From NCBI GenBank assembly GCA_035949255.1, contig DASZIL010000042.1, positions 1 through 64,000 of the forward strand: a stretch of DNA of 64,000 bases, given 5' to 3'. This DNA comes from GAS188 sp035949255. GTDB lineage: Bacteria; Pseudomonadota; Alphaproteobacteria; Rhizobiales; Beijerinckiaceae. The position numbers were made by a program, and so were the translations under genes. Positions 56,814-64,000 of this stretch are shown piece by piece. The number at the start of each line of letters is the position of its first letter. Position 1 is the stretch's first letter. The notes beneath the pieces were generated by a model. It was not told the origin of the DNA. It saw only the letters and a program-made list of their open reading frames with translations, and ran no database searches.

Positions 56814-57631
56814 GCGGATGCTCCCGATTGTACGGCCGCCGAGGCGCCCGCGACCATGCCGCGGCGCACATGGATTGGCCCGAATGCCCTGTCCTGATGC
56901 AAAGCGAGACTGCCGTCGCGCGCCATTTCGAGCGCGGCCGCAAGCGCCGAAGCCCGGATCGTCGGGCGCAGGCGCGGCTGAGTGACATAGCGTTCGAGAA
57001 AGACGTCGAGCACGCCCCAGTCCTGGATCTCGCCCAGCATCGTCATGAGTGCCTCTCTCGCCTCGGCGAGCGTCCAGACGAAGCGCTTGGTAACCGTGAC
57101 CCGCGCAAGGGCCTGGCGTTCGCGGCGCGATGCATAGGCGCGCAAAAGCTCGTAGAGGTTATCGGCGAATGGCCGCTCCGGCGGGGGCGCGAGCGGCTCG
57201 GGATCGCCGCGCGAAAACACATCCCGCCCGAGGAGGGAGCCTTCGGTGAGCCGCTTCGCGGCCTCGCGCATCGCCTCGAGACGACGAAGCCGAAGCGCGA
57301 GCGCGGCAGCGAGATCTGCGGCCGCCGGTTCATCCGCCTTCGGCTCGGACGGCAGGAGCAGGCGCGATTTGAGATAGGCGAGCCAGGCCGCCATGACGAG
57401 GTAGTCGGCGGCAAGCTCCAGCCTGATGCGCCGAGCGCCCTCGATGAAGGCGAGATATTGCTCGGCGAGCTTGAGGATCGAGATTCCGGCAAGATCGACG
57501 GTTTGCCGGCGCGCGAGCTCGAGCAAGAGGTCGAGCGGCCCCTCGAAGGCACCGAGATCGACCACGAAGGCGGGGTCGCTCTCGCCGCGTTCGAGGCCGG
57601 CCACATCCTCACTGAAGAGATCTTCGCTCAT
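56810..57631 (-). CDS. scpA: SMC-Scp complex subunit ScpA (kleisin)
   Basis: A kleisin of 273 residues that bridges the SMC heads. FEGPLDLLLELARRQTVDLA, EQYLAFIEGARRIRLELAAD and YLVMAAWLAYLKSRLLLP form the N-terminal conserved part; the C-terminal winged helix is around residues 190-260. Overlaps scpB. Confidence 0.96.
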   Translation of the reverse strand: MSEDLFSEDVAGLERGESDPAFVVDLGAFEGPLDLLLELARRQTVDLAGISILKLAEQYLAFIEGARRIRLELAADYLVMAAWLAYLKSRLLLPSEPKADEPAAADLAAALALRLRRLEAMREAAKRLTEGSLLGRDVFSRGDPEPLAPPPERPFADNLYELLRAYASRRERQALARVTVTKRFVWTLAEAREALMTMLGEIQDWGVLDVFLERYVTQPRLRPTIRASALAAALEMARDGSLALHQDRAFGPIHVRRGMVAGASAAVQSGASA

Positions 57632-57674
57632 CCACTCACCTACACCCGCGAATCACCCCACGAATCTGGACCTG

Positions 57675-58688
57675 TCAGCACTTTCCCGCAAGGAGAGCGT
57701 CGAAACCTGCGCGTTCATCCACAGAATCGAAAGGCTCTGGCGCATGCCGAATGCGGGCGAGCGCCGCCTCGGCCCGCTGTTTCGATTTTCCGCTGAGCGG
57801 TTTCGCGGCGCAGGCGACAGCTTCCATCTCCTCGCGCACGCCATTGCAGTGCAACACGACATCGCAGCCGGCAGCGTAAGCGCGCCGGGCTCTTTCGGCG
57901 AAGGAGCCGGAAAGCGCCTTCATGGAGAGGTCGTCCGTCATGACGAGCCCCTCGTAGCCGATGTCGCCGCGAATGACCTCGTCGAACAGGCGTCGCGACA
58001 GCGTGGCCGGATGGCGCTCGTCGATGGCGGTGAAGACCACGTGCGCCGTCATTGCGAGCGGCATATCCGATAGCGCGCGGAAAGGGGCAAAATCATGGGT
58101 CACGAGCACATCGCGCGCCGCGCTGACGCGCGGCAACGCGAGGTGGCTGTCGGCCGTGGCGCGACCATGGCCGGGCATATGCTTGATGACGGGGAGCACA
58201 CCGCCCGCGATGAGCCCCTCCGCCGCGGCCCTGCCGCCGATCGCGACCTCCTCGGGCTTCGTGCCATAGGCGCGATCCGAGATCACCGCATCGGCGCCGG
58301 GAACGGGAATGTCGAGCACGGGGAGGCAGTCGACCGTGATGCCGAGCGCTCGAAGCTCATGCGCGATGAGGCGCGCGCCAAGCCTTATCGCTGCCCGACG
58401 CAACAAGGGGTCGCCGATCCGCGCGAAGCTCGCGGCCGAGGGGTAAGCCGGCCAAAGCGGCGGCCCGAGCCGCTGCACCCGCCCGCCTTCCTGATCGATG
58501 AGCACCGGCGCGTCGTTGCGCCCAACGGTTTCGCGAAATTCACCGATGAGGCGCTTTAGCTGCGCATGATCGGCGACATTGCGCTTGAAGAGGATCAAGC
58601 CCCAGGGCTCTACCTCCTTGAAGAGGGCGCGTTCCTCGCCACTCAGCGTCGTGCCGGCGCAGCCGAGGATCAGGGCTTGAACGGCCAT
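57675..58688 (-). CDS. nagZ: Beta-N-acetylhexosaminidase NagZ (GH3)
   Basis: A 337-residue cytoplasmic glycosidase that removes GlcNAc from muropeptides in peptidoglycan recycling; its products can affect AmpC induction where present. Catalytic motifs: VIKHMPGHGRATADSHLALP (general acid His and Asp) and LVMTDDLSMKALSGSFAERA (nucleophile Asp). PVLIDQEGGRVQRLGPPLWP near the N-terminus is typical. Confidence 0.95.
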   Translation of the reverse strand: MAVQALILGCAGTTLSGEERALFKEVEPWGLILFKRNVADHAQLKRLIGEFRETVGRNDAPVLIDQEGGRVQRLGPPLWPAYPSAASFARIGDPLLRRAAIRLGARLIAHELRALGITVDCLPVLDIPVPGADAVISDRAYGTKPEEVAIGGRAAAEGLIAGGVLPVIKHMPGHGRATADSHLALPRVSAARDVLVTHDFAPFRALSDMPLAMTAHVVFTAIDERHPATLSRRLFDEVIRGDIGYEGLVMTDDLSMKALSGSFAERARRAYAAGCDVVLHCNGVREEMEAVACAAKPLSGKSKQRAEAALARIRHAPEPFDSVDERAGFDALLAGKC

Positions 58689-58727
58689 CGCGGAAAGCCT
58701 GCTGGAAATGGGGCTGGTTTATGGGCG

Positions 58728-58775
58728 GAGCATGGCCCCTTCGGAAAACCGGCTTTCACTTTTCCCGACCATGCT
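58728..58775. repeat. REP-like palindromic element, copy R4
   Basis: AGCATGG (58729-58735) pairs with CCATGCT (58769-58775) around GGAAAACCGGCTTTC and TTTTCCC. It has the same plan as R3 and the tail of R1/R2. It lies between the SPOR gene and nagZ. Confidence 0.55.
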
Positions 58776-58885
58776 GTTTCAGGCCCTCGCGGGCTTACGT
58801 GTTCACCGAGCGGGAACAGGCCCGGGCCTGTCCCGAACGATTTGTCGGCGTGTCACACCAGCCGAAGGTGCTCGACACGCTCGGC

Positions 58886-60649
58886 TCAGCCGCCCGTGCG
58901 AATGCATTGCGCCCCGCCGGCCTTGATCTGGGTGCAGATCTTGTCGGCGGCTTCGCGCGACAAGGGGCCGACCTGCACGCGATAGTAAATGCCCTTGCTG
59001 CCGAGGTCGGCGCGATGGATGGCGCCTGCCCCAAGCTCATTCGGGAACTGCTTTTGCAGACGCGCCAAGGTGGCGCGCGCGTCGCTTTCCGATTGGCTCG
59101 AGGCAACTTGGGCGAAGGCGCCGTGTGAGACAGCGCTCGCCGCCGTATCGCTCGCGCTCGCCGCAGTTTCGGGGTTGACGGGCTCGGCTCTCGCGATCGT
59201 GGTGCGGCCGTTATTTTGCGGGGTGATCGACAAGGGGGCACCCGTGCCGCCTTGCTGCGCGGCCGACGCCGTTTCGGCGGGCTTGGGTTTCGCCGGCTTT
59301 GTCGCCGCCGGCTTGCTCGGCTTGGCGCTTTGAACGTCCTGCTGATCGTCGGCGGGGACGACCGCGGAAGGTTTGGCATGCGTCGCATCGGCCGGCTTCT
59401 TGGCCGCGGGCGTTGCGCTCGTCGTCGCCGAAGCCGCGTTCGCCGGAGGCGTCGTCTCGGCGGACGCCACGGTCATCGGCGGTTTTGCCGCCGCGGGCGC
59501 GGCATCGGCCTTGACCTCCGGCTTCGCCTCGTTGCGGGGGTCCGCCTTGGGGTCGAGCTTGGCCTCCACTTTCGGCTTGCTGTTCGGCACGATCGTCCCA
59601 TCAGGCTTGACCGCAACGGTCGAGACCCGATGCAGAGTGCCGAAGCCCGAGGTCTGGGCCGCCGGCTGCGGCGGTTCGGGGAGAGCCACATTGGCGGCGG
59701 CGGTCGGCAGCGGCTGGGTAGACGGCGCGGCCGAGGGAGCAAGTCCTGGGGAGGCCGAGGCGTCGGCCGGAGCGGACGCATTCCCGGCACCCTGCCCAGA
59801 AAGGATGACGATGCCGGAACCGGCAGGCGGCTGGGCCGCCACGGGGTCGCGTGGCTGGGCGGCTTTCGCGGCCGCGACCACGTCGACGGGCTGTTCCGCG
59901 CCCGCCAAAACCACCTGACTCGGCTTGCCCGAGGGGTCGGCGGCGCCGAGGGCCGTCTCCGAAGGCGTTTCCTGGTCGCCCGCTGCCTTTGTGGGGAGCA
60001 CTTTCACCGGCGTGTCATCGGCCTTGATCACCGGGGCTTCGCCTGTGATCCGGCTCATCGGCCCGGTGCGCATCACAACGGCCGCGCCGACGCCGACCCC
60101 GATGAGGACCAGAGGCACGGCGAGCGCGAGAGCGCGCGGCGAGATAAAGCCTCGTCGCGCCGGAGCATCGGGCGCATCCTCGTGAGGCATGCCGGGGACC
60201 TGCTCGATATCGTCGAAACTTCCGGCCTCTCCCGCATGGGCGGCATCGTCATCGTAATTTTCTTCTTCCCAATCCCGCGAGGGCAAATGAGCCTCGTCCT
60301 CGTCAGCGATTTCGTGCTCGTCCTCCTCGAAAGCCGGTTCCTCGGCCTCGTCGTCGGCCAACCGATAAGCAGGGTCGGCGCCCAGCGCGTCCTTGATCGA
60401 GGCTTCGAGATCGAATGCCCGATCCGATTCGCGCGCCCCGGCCGCGGTTGCGGCGCGATAGGGGAAAGCAGCGGAAGATTGCGCCTCACCAGAGGTGGCG
60501 CGCGGCGGGTTGTCCCGTCCGACGATCCTTGCGAGCTCGGCGAGCGGGTCATCGCTCTTCCTCGGGATCGAGGAGACAGCGACTTCGCGCAATTGCCGTT
60601 CGAGATCGTCGAGATCGAGAGGCTGAACCGAGTTTTTTGACGAGGTCAT
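58886..60649 (-). CDS. SPOR domain protein, single-pass membrane
   Basis: 587 residues. A charged, acidic cytoplasmic N-terminus (to about residue 170), one membrane helix (ALALAVPLVLIGVGVGAAVVM), a long Ala/Pro/Lys-rich linker, and a C-terminal SPOR domain (HGAFAQVASSQSESDARATL, then KGIYYRVQVGPLSREAADKI). SPOR domains bind denuded septal glycan, so this is probably a cell-division protein. Proximity to nagZ and argS is conserved in this order. Confidence 0.9.
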   Translation of the reverse strand: MTSSKNSVQPLDLDDLERQLREVAVSSIPRKSDDPLAELARIVGRDNPPRATSGEAQSSAAFPYRAATAAGARESDRAFDLEASIKDALGADPAYRLADDEAEEPAFEEDEHEIADEDEAHLPSRDWEEENYDDDAAHAGEAGSFDDIEQVPGMPHEDAPDAPARRGFISPRALALAVPLVLIGVGVGAAVVMRTGPMSRITGEAPVIKADDTPVKVLPTKAAGDQETPSETALGAADPSGKPSQVVLAGAEQPVDVVAAAKAAQPRDPVAAQPPAGSGIVILSGQGAGNASAPADASASPGLAPSAAPSTQPLPTAAANVALPEPPQPAAQTSGFGTLHRVSTVAVKPDGTIVPNSKPKVEAKLDPKADPRNEAKPEVKADAAPAAAKPPMTVASAETTPPANAASATTSATPAAKKPADATHAKPSAVVPADDQQDVQSAKPSKPAATKPAKPKPAETASAAQQGGTGAPLSITPQNNGRTTIARAEPVNPETAASASDTAASAVSHGAFAQVASSQSESDARATLARLQKQFPNELGAGAIHRADLGSKGIYYRVQVGPLSREAADKICTQIKAGGAQCIRTGG

Positions 60650-60719
60650 TTTTCGGCCCTCACACTATCCCCAACATCGCGGTTTGGCATGTCGTGTATT
60701 CGAAAGCACCGCGAATGTG

Positions 60720-60769
60720 GCGTTAAGTTGATCCGCAAGTGCAGATTGCAAGACGTTTCAACTTAACGC
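60720..60769. repeat. 11-bp inverted repeat and argS-tail duplication
   Basis: GCGTTAAGTTG (60720-60730) and its exact complement CAACTTAACGC (60759-60769) bracket a 28-bp loop upstream of the SPOR gene. The right arm merges with TTAACGCATTTCCT (60763-60776), a duplicate of 60782-60795 at the argS stop codon. A hairpin could form in the RNA between argS and the SPOR gene. Confidence 0.6.
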
Positions 60770-60781
60770 ATTTCCTGAATT

Positions 60782-62530
60782 TTAACGCATTTCCTCGGGT
60801 GCGGATACCCCAATGAGGATTAAGCCAGAAGCGAGCACGTTTCGCACCCCGGTCACAAGGGCGAGGCGTGCGGCGGTTAAACTTGTCGAAGTTTGATTAA
60901 CAAAGCGTAAGTCGGGAAGGTCCTTTCCCTTGTTCCAATGGGCGTGAAATTCACTCGCAAGATCATAGAGATAAAAGGTCGTTCGGTGCGGCTCCCGCGC
61001 CTGCGCGGCTTGCTCCACAACGCGCGGATATTGGGCAAGAAGCTTGAGGATGGAACGCTCGGAGGGGTCCGAAAGGAGCTTAAGACCGGCTTTGGCGAGC
61101 CCTGCCGGGGTGAGATCGAGCTCGCCGATCACCTCCCTCGCCTGGCGCCGCACGCTCTCGCAGCGGGCATGGGCATATTGAACGTAGAAGACCGGATTGT
61201 CCTTGGATTGCTCGATGACCTTGGCGAGATCGAAATCGAGTGGGGCGTCATTCTTGCGCATCAGCATCATGAAACGCACCGCGTCGGCGCCGACCTCGTC
61301 CACCACCTCCCGCAAGGAGACGAAATCACCCGCCCGCTTCGACATCTTCACCGGCTCGCCGTTCCGAAACAGGCGCACGAGCTGGCAGAGCCGCACATCG
61401 AGCGTGGCGGCCCCCGCGCTCACGGCGCGCACAGCCGCCTGCATGCGCTTCACATAGCCGCCGTGATCGGCGCCAAGCACGTCGATCATCTGCCTGAAGC
61501 CGCGCTCGAACTTCGTCGCGTGATAAGCGATGTCCGAGGCGAAATAAGTGAGGCTGCCGTCGGATTTCCGTAAGGGTCGGTCGACGTCGTCTCCGAAGGC
61601 CGTCGAGCGGAACAAAGTCTGCTCCCGATCCTCCCAATCCGGATCGACCTGGCCTTTCGGGGGCGGCAGCCTTCCCTGGTAGACGAGACCGCGTGCCGCA
61701 AGATCGGCGATCACCGCCTCGACCTTGCCGGACGAGAGGCTGCGTTCGGAAAAGAAGACGTCATGGCTGATGCCGAGCGCCGCGAGATCCTGGCGGATCA
61801 GCTCCATCATGGCCTCGATCGCCGCCTCCCGAAACGAGGGCAGCCACTCGGCCTCGGGCGCCTTCGCGTATCTCGGCCCATGAAGCCGCGCGAGCTTCTC
61901 GCCGACCGGCTTGAGATAATCTCCCGGGTAAAGGCCTGAAGGGATCTCGCCCACCGCCTCGCCGAGCGCCTCGCGATAGCGAAGATGCACGGAGCGGGCG
62001 AGCACATCGACCTGAGAGCCCGCGTCGTTGACGTAATATTCGCGAGTGACCGCATGGCCCGCAAAGGAGAGAAGGCTCGCGATGGCGTCGCCGACGACGG
62101 CGCCTCGTCCGTGGCCCACATGCATCGGCCCCGTGGGGTTCGCCGAGACATATTCGACATTGACCTTGGCGCCTTCGCCGATCGCCGAAGCGCCGAAGCG
62201 CCGGCCTTGAGCGAGGCTCGCGCGCAGAACCTCCTCGAAGACCTCGGGCTCGAGCGTGAGATTGATGAATCCCGGTCCCGCGAGCTCGACCTTCGCGACG
62301 TCTCGCGAATTGAGCCTCGGCGCGAGTTTCTCCGCGAGCGCGCGTGGAGGCATCTTCGCCTCCTTCGCGAGCACCATCGCGGCGTTGGTGGAAATGTCGC
62401 CATGGCCGCGGTCGCGCGGCGGCTCGCACACGACGCGCGAAAGATCGAGCCCTTGCGGCAATTCGCCGTCGGCGGCCATCCCCGTCAAGGCGGCGGTGAT
62501 CCTGCGCTCGAACTCGTTGAAGATGTTCAT
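60782..62530 (-). CDS. argS: Arginyl-tRNA synthetase
   Basis: A class I synthetase of 582 residues. The N-terminal add-1 domain (about 1-115) is followed by VEYVSANPTGPMHVGHGRGA (HIGH motif) and a C-terminal anticodon-binding DALR domain. Like most ArgS proteins it lacks a canonical KMSKS but has the MSKRAGDFV segment. The last four codons and the stop lie in a short sequence that is repeated 19 bp further on. Confidence 0.97.
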   Translation of the reverse strand: MNIFNEFERRITAALTGMAADGELPQGLDLSRVVCEPPRDRGHGDISTNAAMVLAKEAKMPPRALAEKLAPRLNSRDVAKVELAGPGFINLTLEPEVFEEVLRASLAQGRRFGASAIGEGAKVNVEYVSANPTGPMHVGHGRGAVVGDAIASLLSFAGHAVTREYYVNDAGSQVDVLARSVHLRYREALGEAVGEIPSGLYPGDYLKPVGEKLARLHGPRYAKAPEAEWLPSFREAAIEAMMELIRQDLAALGISHDVFFSERSLSSGKVEAVIADLAARGLVYQGRLPPPKGQVDPDWEDREQTLFRSTAFGDDVDRPLRKSDGSLTYFASDIAYHATKFERGFRQMIDVLGADHGGYVKRMQAAVRAVSAGAATLDVRLCQLVRLFRNGEPVKMSKRAGDFVSLREVVDEVGADAVRFMMLMRKNDAPLDFDLAKVIEQSKDNPVFYVQYAHARCESVRRQAREVIGELDLTPAGLAKAGLKLLSDPSERSILKLLAQYPRVVEQAAQAREPHRTTFYLYDLASEFHAHWNKGKDLPDLRFVNQTSTSLTAARLALVTGVRNVLASGLILIGVSAPEEMR

Positions 62531-62748
62531 TCGGGGCTCGCTGGTTCCAAAGCCGAGGCGGTTATTCGCCTTGCGCTGGGAACAGGCTTTGAGGAGGCGC
62601 GGCGCTAACGCACAAGCTAAGCTTAGTCAAACCGGGTTTTGAGGAACGCGAGAACCCTTGCGAAGAAGAGCGCGGAGCCGAGAGGAGAGTCTTCGTCGGC
62701 ATGATCCAATGTGGAAGCCTTCACGGTCGACCGGGTTTCATGCTTGCC

Positions 62749-63561
62749 TCAGCGCACGCTCGCGAGCACAAGCGCCGCGGCGTCGAATTCGGCGCGGCGC
62801 GCCGCCCGGCGTTCGCCCGCCTCCAGGTCCTCCCCCCAGGCCTCGATCTGGAAATCCTCGTCCACATGGGCCGCCGCCCACACCTCGTCGGGCGACAGGC
62901 GTCCATTCGCGAGCGCAAGCGCAAGGATGGCGGAGCCGGTGAGCGTCGTGACGACGTGCAACGCCGCAAGGCCGAACGGCGCCGGCACATGCGAAACGGC
63001 CCGCCGGACGGCTTCGATCGCGCCACGCTCTTGCTCGATGAACATGACGCCTCGCGCCAGCCTCAAGCGAACTCCGAAAGCTTCGTCCACATAGGCGAGC
63101 GGGGGATCCCAATGCGCCGCCTGGCGTGCGGCGAGCCGCTGATTTTCGGCCTCGCGATAACAGACGAGATCGCTGCCCGCATATTTCACGACCTCGCGCG
63201 CAACGGGCAAAGGCGCCGAAGCGACGGCATCGAGCGCCCCATAAACGAGCCGCGTGAGCGGCATCCTGGCCGGATCGATTGAAACGTCGATCGCCCGCCA
63301 TTCCGCCGCCAGAGCCTCGGCGAGCGCAAGGCTCGGCACGGCGAGCACATGCCGGGCCGGCGTGCGTGCGAGCTTGCCGTCAAGCGTGAGCGCGAAACCA
63401 CCAAGGCGGGGCACGACGCCGACCTCCCGCCAGAAGCGCTTCGGCAGCACGCGCTTCGCGCCGCGTCGCACGGCCTCGCCAGGGTCGAGCGCGCCGGTCG
63501 ACGGCCCGAGCAGGCTCTCCAGAAAATCCGTGCTTTCGCTTCTCGAACCCTTGCTCATCAT
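62749..63561 (-). CDS. ATP12 family chaperone (F1-ATPase assembly)
   Basis: 270 residues. KRFWREVGVVPRLGGFALTLDGKLARTP-type start, LAEALAAEWRAIDVSIDP and AHWDPPLAYVDEAFGVRL are conserved in ATP12, which binds the F1 alpha subunit during assembly in mitochondria; bacterial homologues occur only in alphaproteobacteria. Starts in an ATGA overlap with the upstream RluA-type gene. Confidence 0.93.
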   Translation of the reverse strand: MMSKGSRSESTDFLESLLGPSTGALDPGEAVRRGAKRVLPKRFWREVGVVPRLGGFALTLDGKLARTPARHVLAVPSLALAEALAAEWRAIDVSIDPARMPLTRLVYGALDAVASAPLPVAREVVKYAGSDLVCYREAENQRLAARQAAHWDPPLAYVDEAFGVRLRLARGVMFIEQERGAIEAVRRAVSHVPAPFGLAALHVVTTLTGSAILALALANGRLSPDEVWAAAHVDEDFQIEAWGEDLEAGERRAARRAEFDAAALVLASVR

Positions 63562-64000
63562 TCCTCCGGCGCCTCGACGATCGGATCATAGCGAGCGGTA
63601 TCGAAGCCGAGGAGGTTGAAGCTCTGCCTCATATGCGGCGGCAAGGGCGCGGAAACGTCGATGTCCTTGGCGCCGCGCGGATGCGGCACCACGATGCGCC
63701 GCGCCAGAAGATGCAGCCTGTTCTGCAGGCCGCCGGGGAATTCGAAGTTTTCGATGTCGAAGTATTTGGGGTCGCCGATGATCGGATGGCCCATATGGGC
63801 GGCATGCGCCCGAAGCTGATGCGTGCGTCCGGTGACCGGCTTCATCGACAGCCAGGCGAGCTTCTGGGCCGCCGTTTCGACGACCGCGTAATAGGTGACG
63901 GCATGCATCGCGCCTTCGTCGCCATGGGCGGCGATGCGCATGCGGCTGTCGCGTTCGCTCACCTCTTCCTTGGAGAGGAAGGTCGAGATCCTCCCATGCC
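63558..64000 (-). CDS. RluA-family 23S rRNA pseudouridine synthase, C-terminal part (cut by the window end)
   Basis: Only the last ~147 codons are in the window; the gene continues past 64000. WLSMKPVTGRTHQLRAHAAH, MGHPIIGDPKYFDIENFEFP and QNRLHLLARRIVVPHPRG form the C-terminal part of the RluA catalytic domain; the catalytic Asp and the S4 domain would lie outside. RluC-like in context. It ends in a four-base overlap with the ATP12 gene. Confidence 0.88.
   Translation of the reverse strand, partial: HGRISTFLSKEEVSERDSRMRIAAHGDEGAMHAVTYYAVVETAAQKLAWLSMKPVTGRTHQLRAHAAHMGHPIIGDPKYFDIENFEFPGGLQNRLHLLARRIVVPHPRGAKDIDVSAPLPPHMRQSFNLLGFDTARYDPIVEAPEE

Overview
The window is a chromosomal segment of a GC-rich alphaproteobacterium, most probably of the order Hyphomicrobiales (Rhizobiales). 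The evidence is gene content and order: frr-uppS-cdsA-rseP-bamA-lpxD-fabZ-lpxA-lpxI-lpxB next to gltA, a short ProS, mccBA, ctrA beside fliJ with the CtrA inhibitor gene sciP nearby, argS-SPOR-nagZ-scpA-scpB-tatABC-serS-surE-pcm-M23, and an ATP12 chaperone gene next to a RluA-type gene. There are no tRNA or rRNA genes, CRISPR arrays, prophages or intact insertion sequences that I can see.

Layout. 1-2110 is a worn left flank: debris containing a piece of a leucine/glutamate dehydrogenase gene, an orphan amino-acid binding protein gene, and the tail of an RpiR-type regulator that runs into the 3' end of comEC. 2041-7664 holds comEC (-), gltX (+) and gltA (+). 7812-19917 is the envelope block on the minus strand, making isoprenyl carrier lipid, CDP-diacylglycerol, lipid A precursors and the outer-membrane assembly machine, with frr and pyrH at its upstream end. 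The usual dxr is absent between cdsA and rseP. 20103-26394 (+) carries mazG, a KgtP-like transporter and the two subunits of methylcrotonyl-CoA carboxylase. 26557-29931 (-) holds lolD, lolC/E and proS.

30366-38150 is the transport and accessory part: a branched-chain amino-acid binding protein gene, a PadR regulator facing away from a fused double ABC permease and an ATPase with an extra C-terminal domain, then DUF1028 and a cyclopropane-fatty-acid synthase-like gene. 38448-46515 contains a DUF1194 protein, ctrA, fliJ, an MFS transporter, a YbhN-like membrane protein, a PaiB-like FMN protein, sciP and an amidase. 46668-49379 (+) has mnmA, a PmtA-like methyltransferase and a DUF2233 protein. 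49607-64000 (-) is a long housekeeping run: LytM lipoprotein, pcm, surE, serS, tatCBA, scpB, scpA, nagZ, SPOR protein, argS, ATP12 chaperone, and a RluA-type gene cut by the window end.

The most unusual signals are non-coding. Two heptamer-repeat arrays sit exactly where convergent genes meet (26387-26547 and 35849-35969). Their two arms are mutually inverted, so each incoming gene meets a GCGAGTA-like array that has stop codons in all three frames, and the arms could pair as a hairpin. A worn ~15-bp minisatellite lies upstream of bamA. A ~100-bp palindromic repeat occurs twice in opposite orientation, with two shorter relatives. A perfect 16-bp palindrome lies upstream of the PadR gene and the unassigned ABC system.
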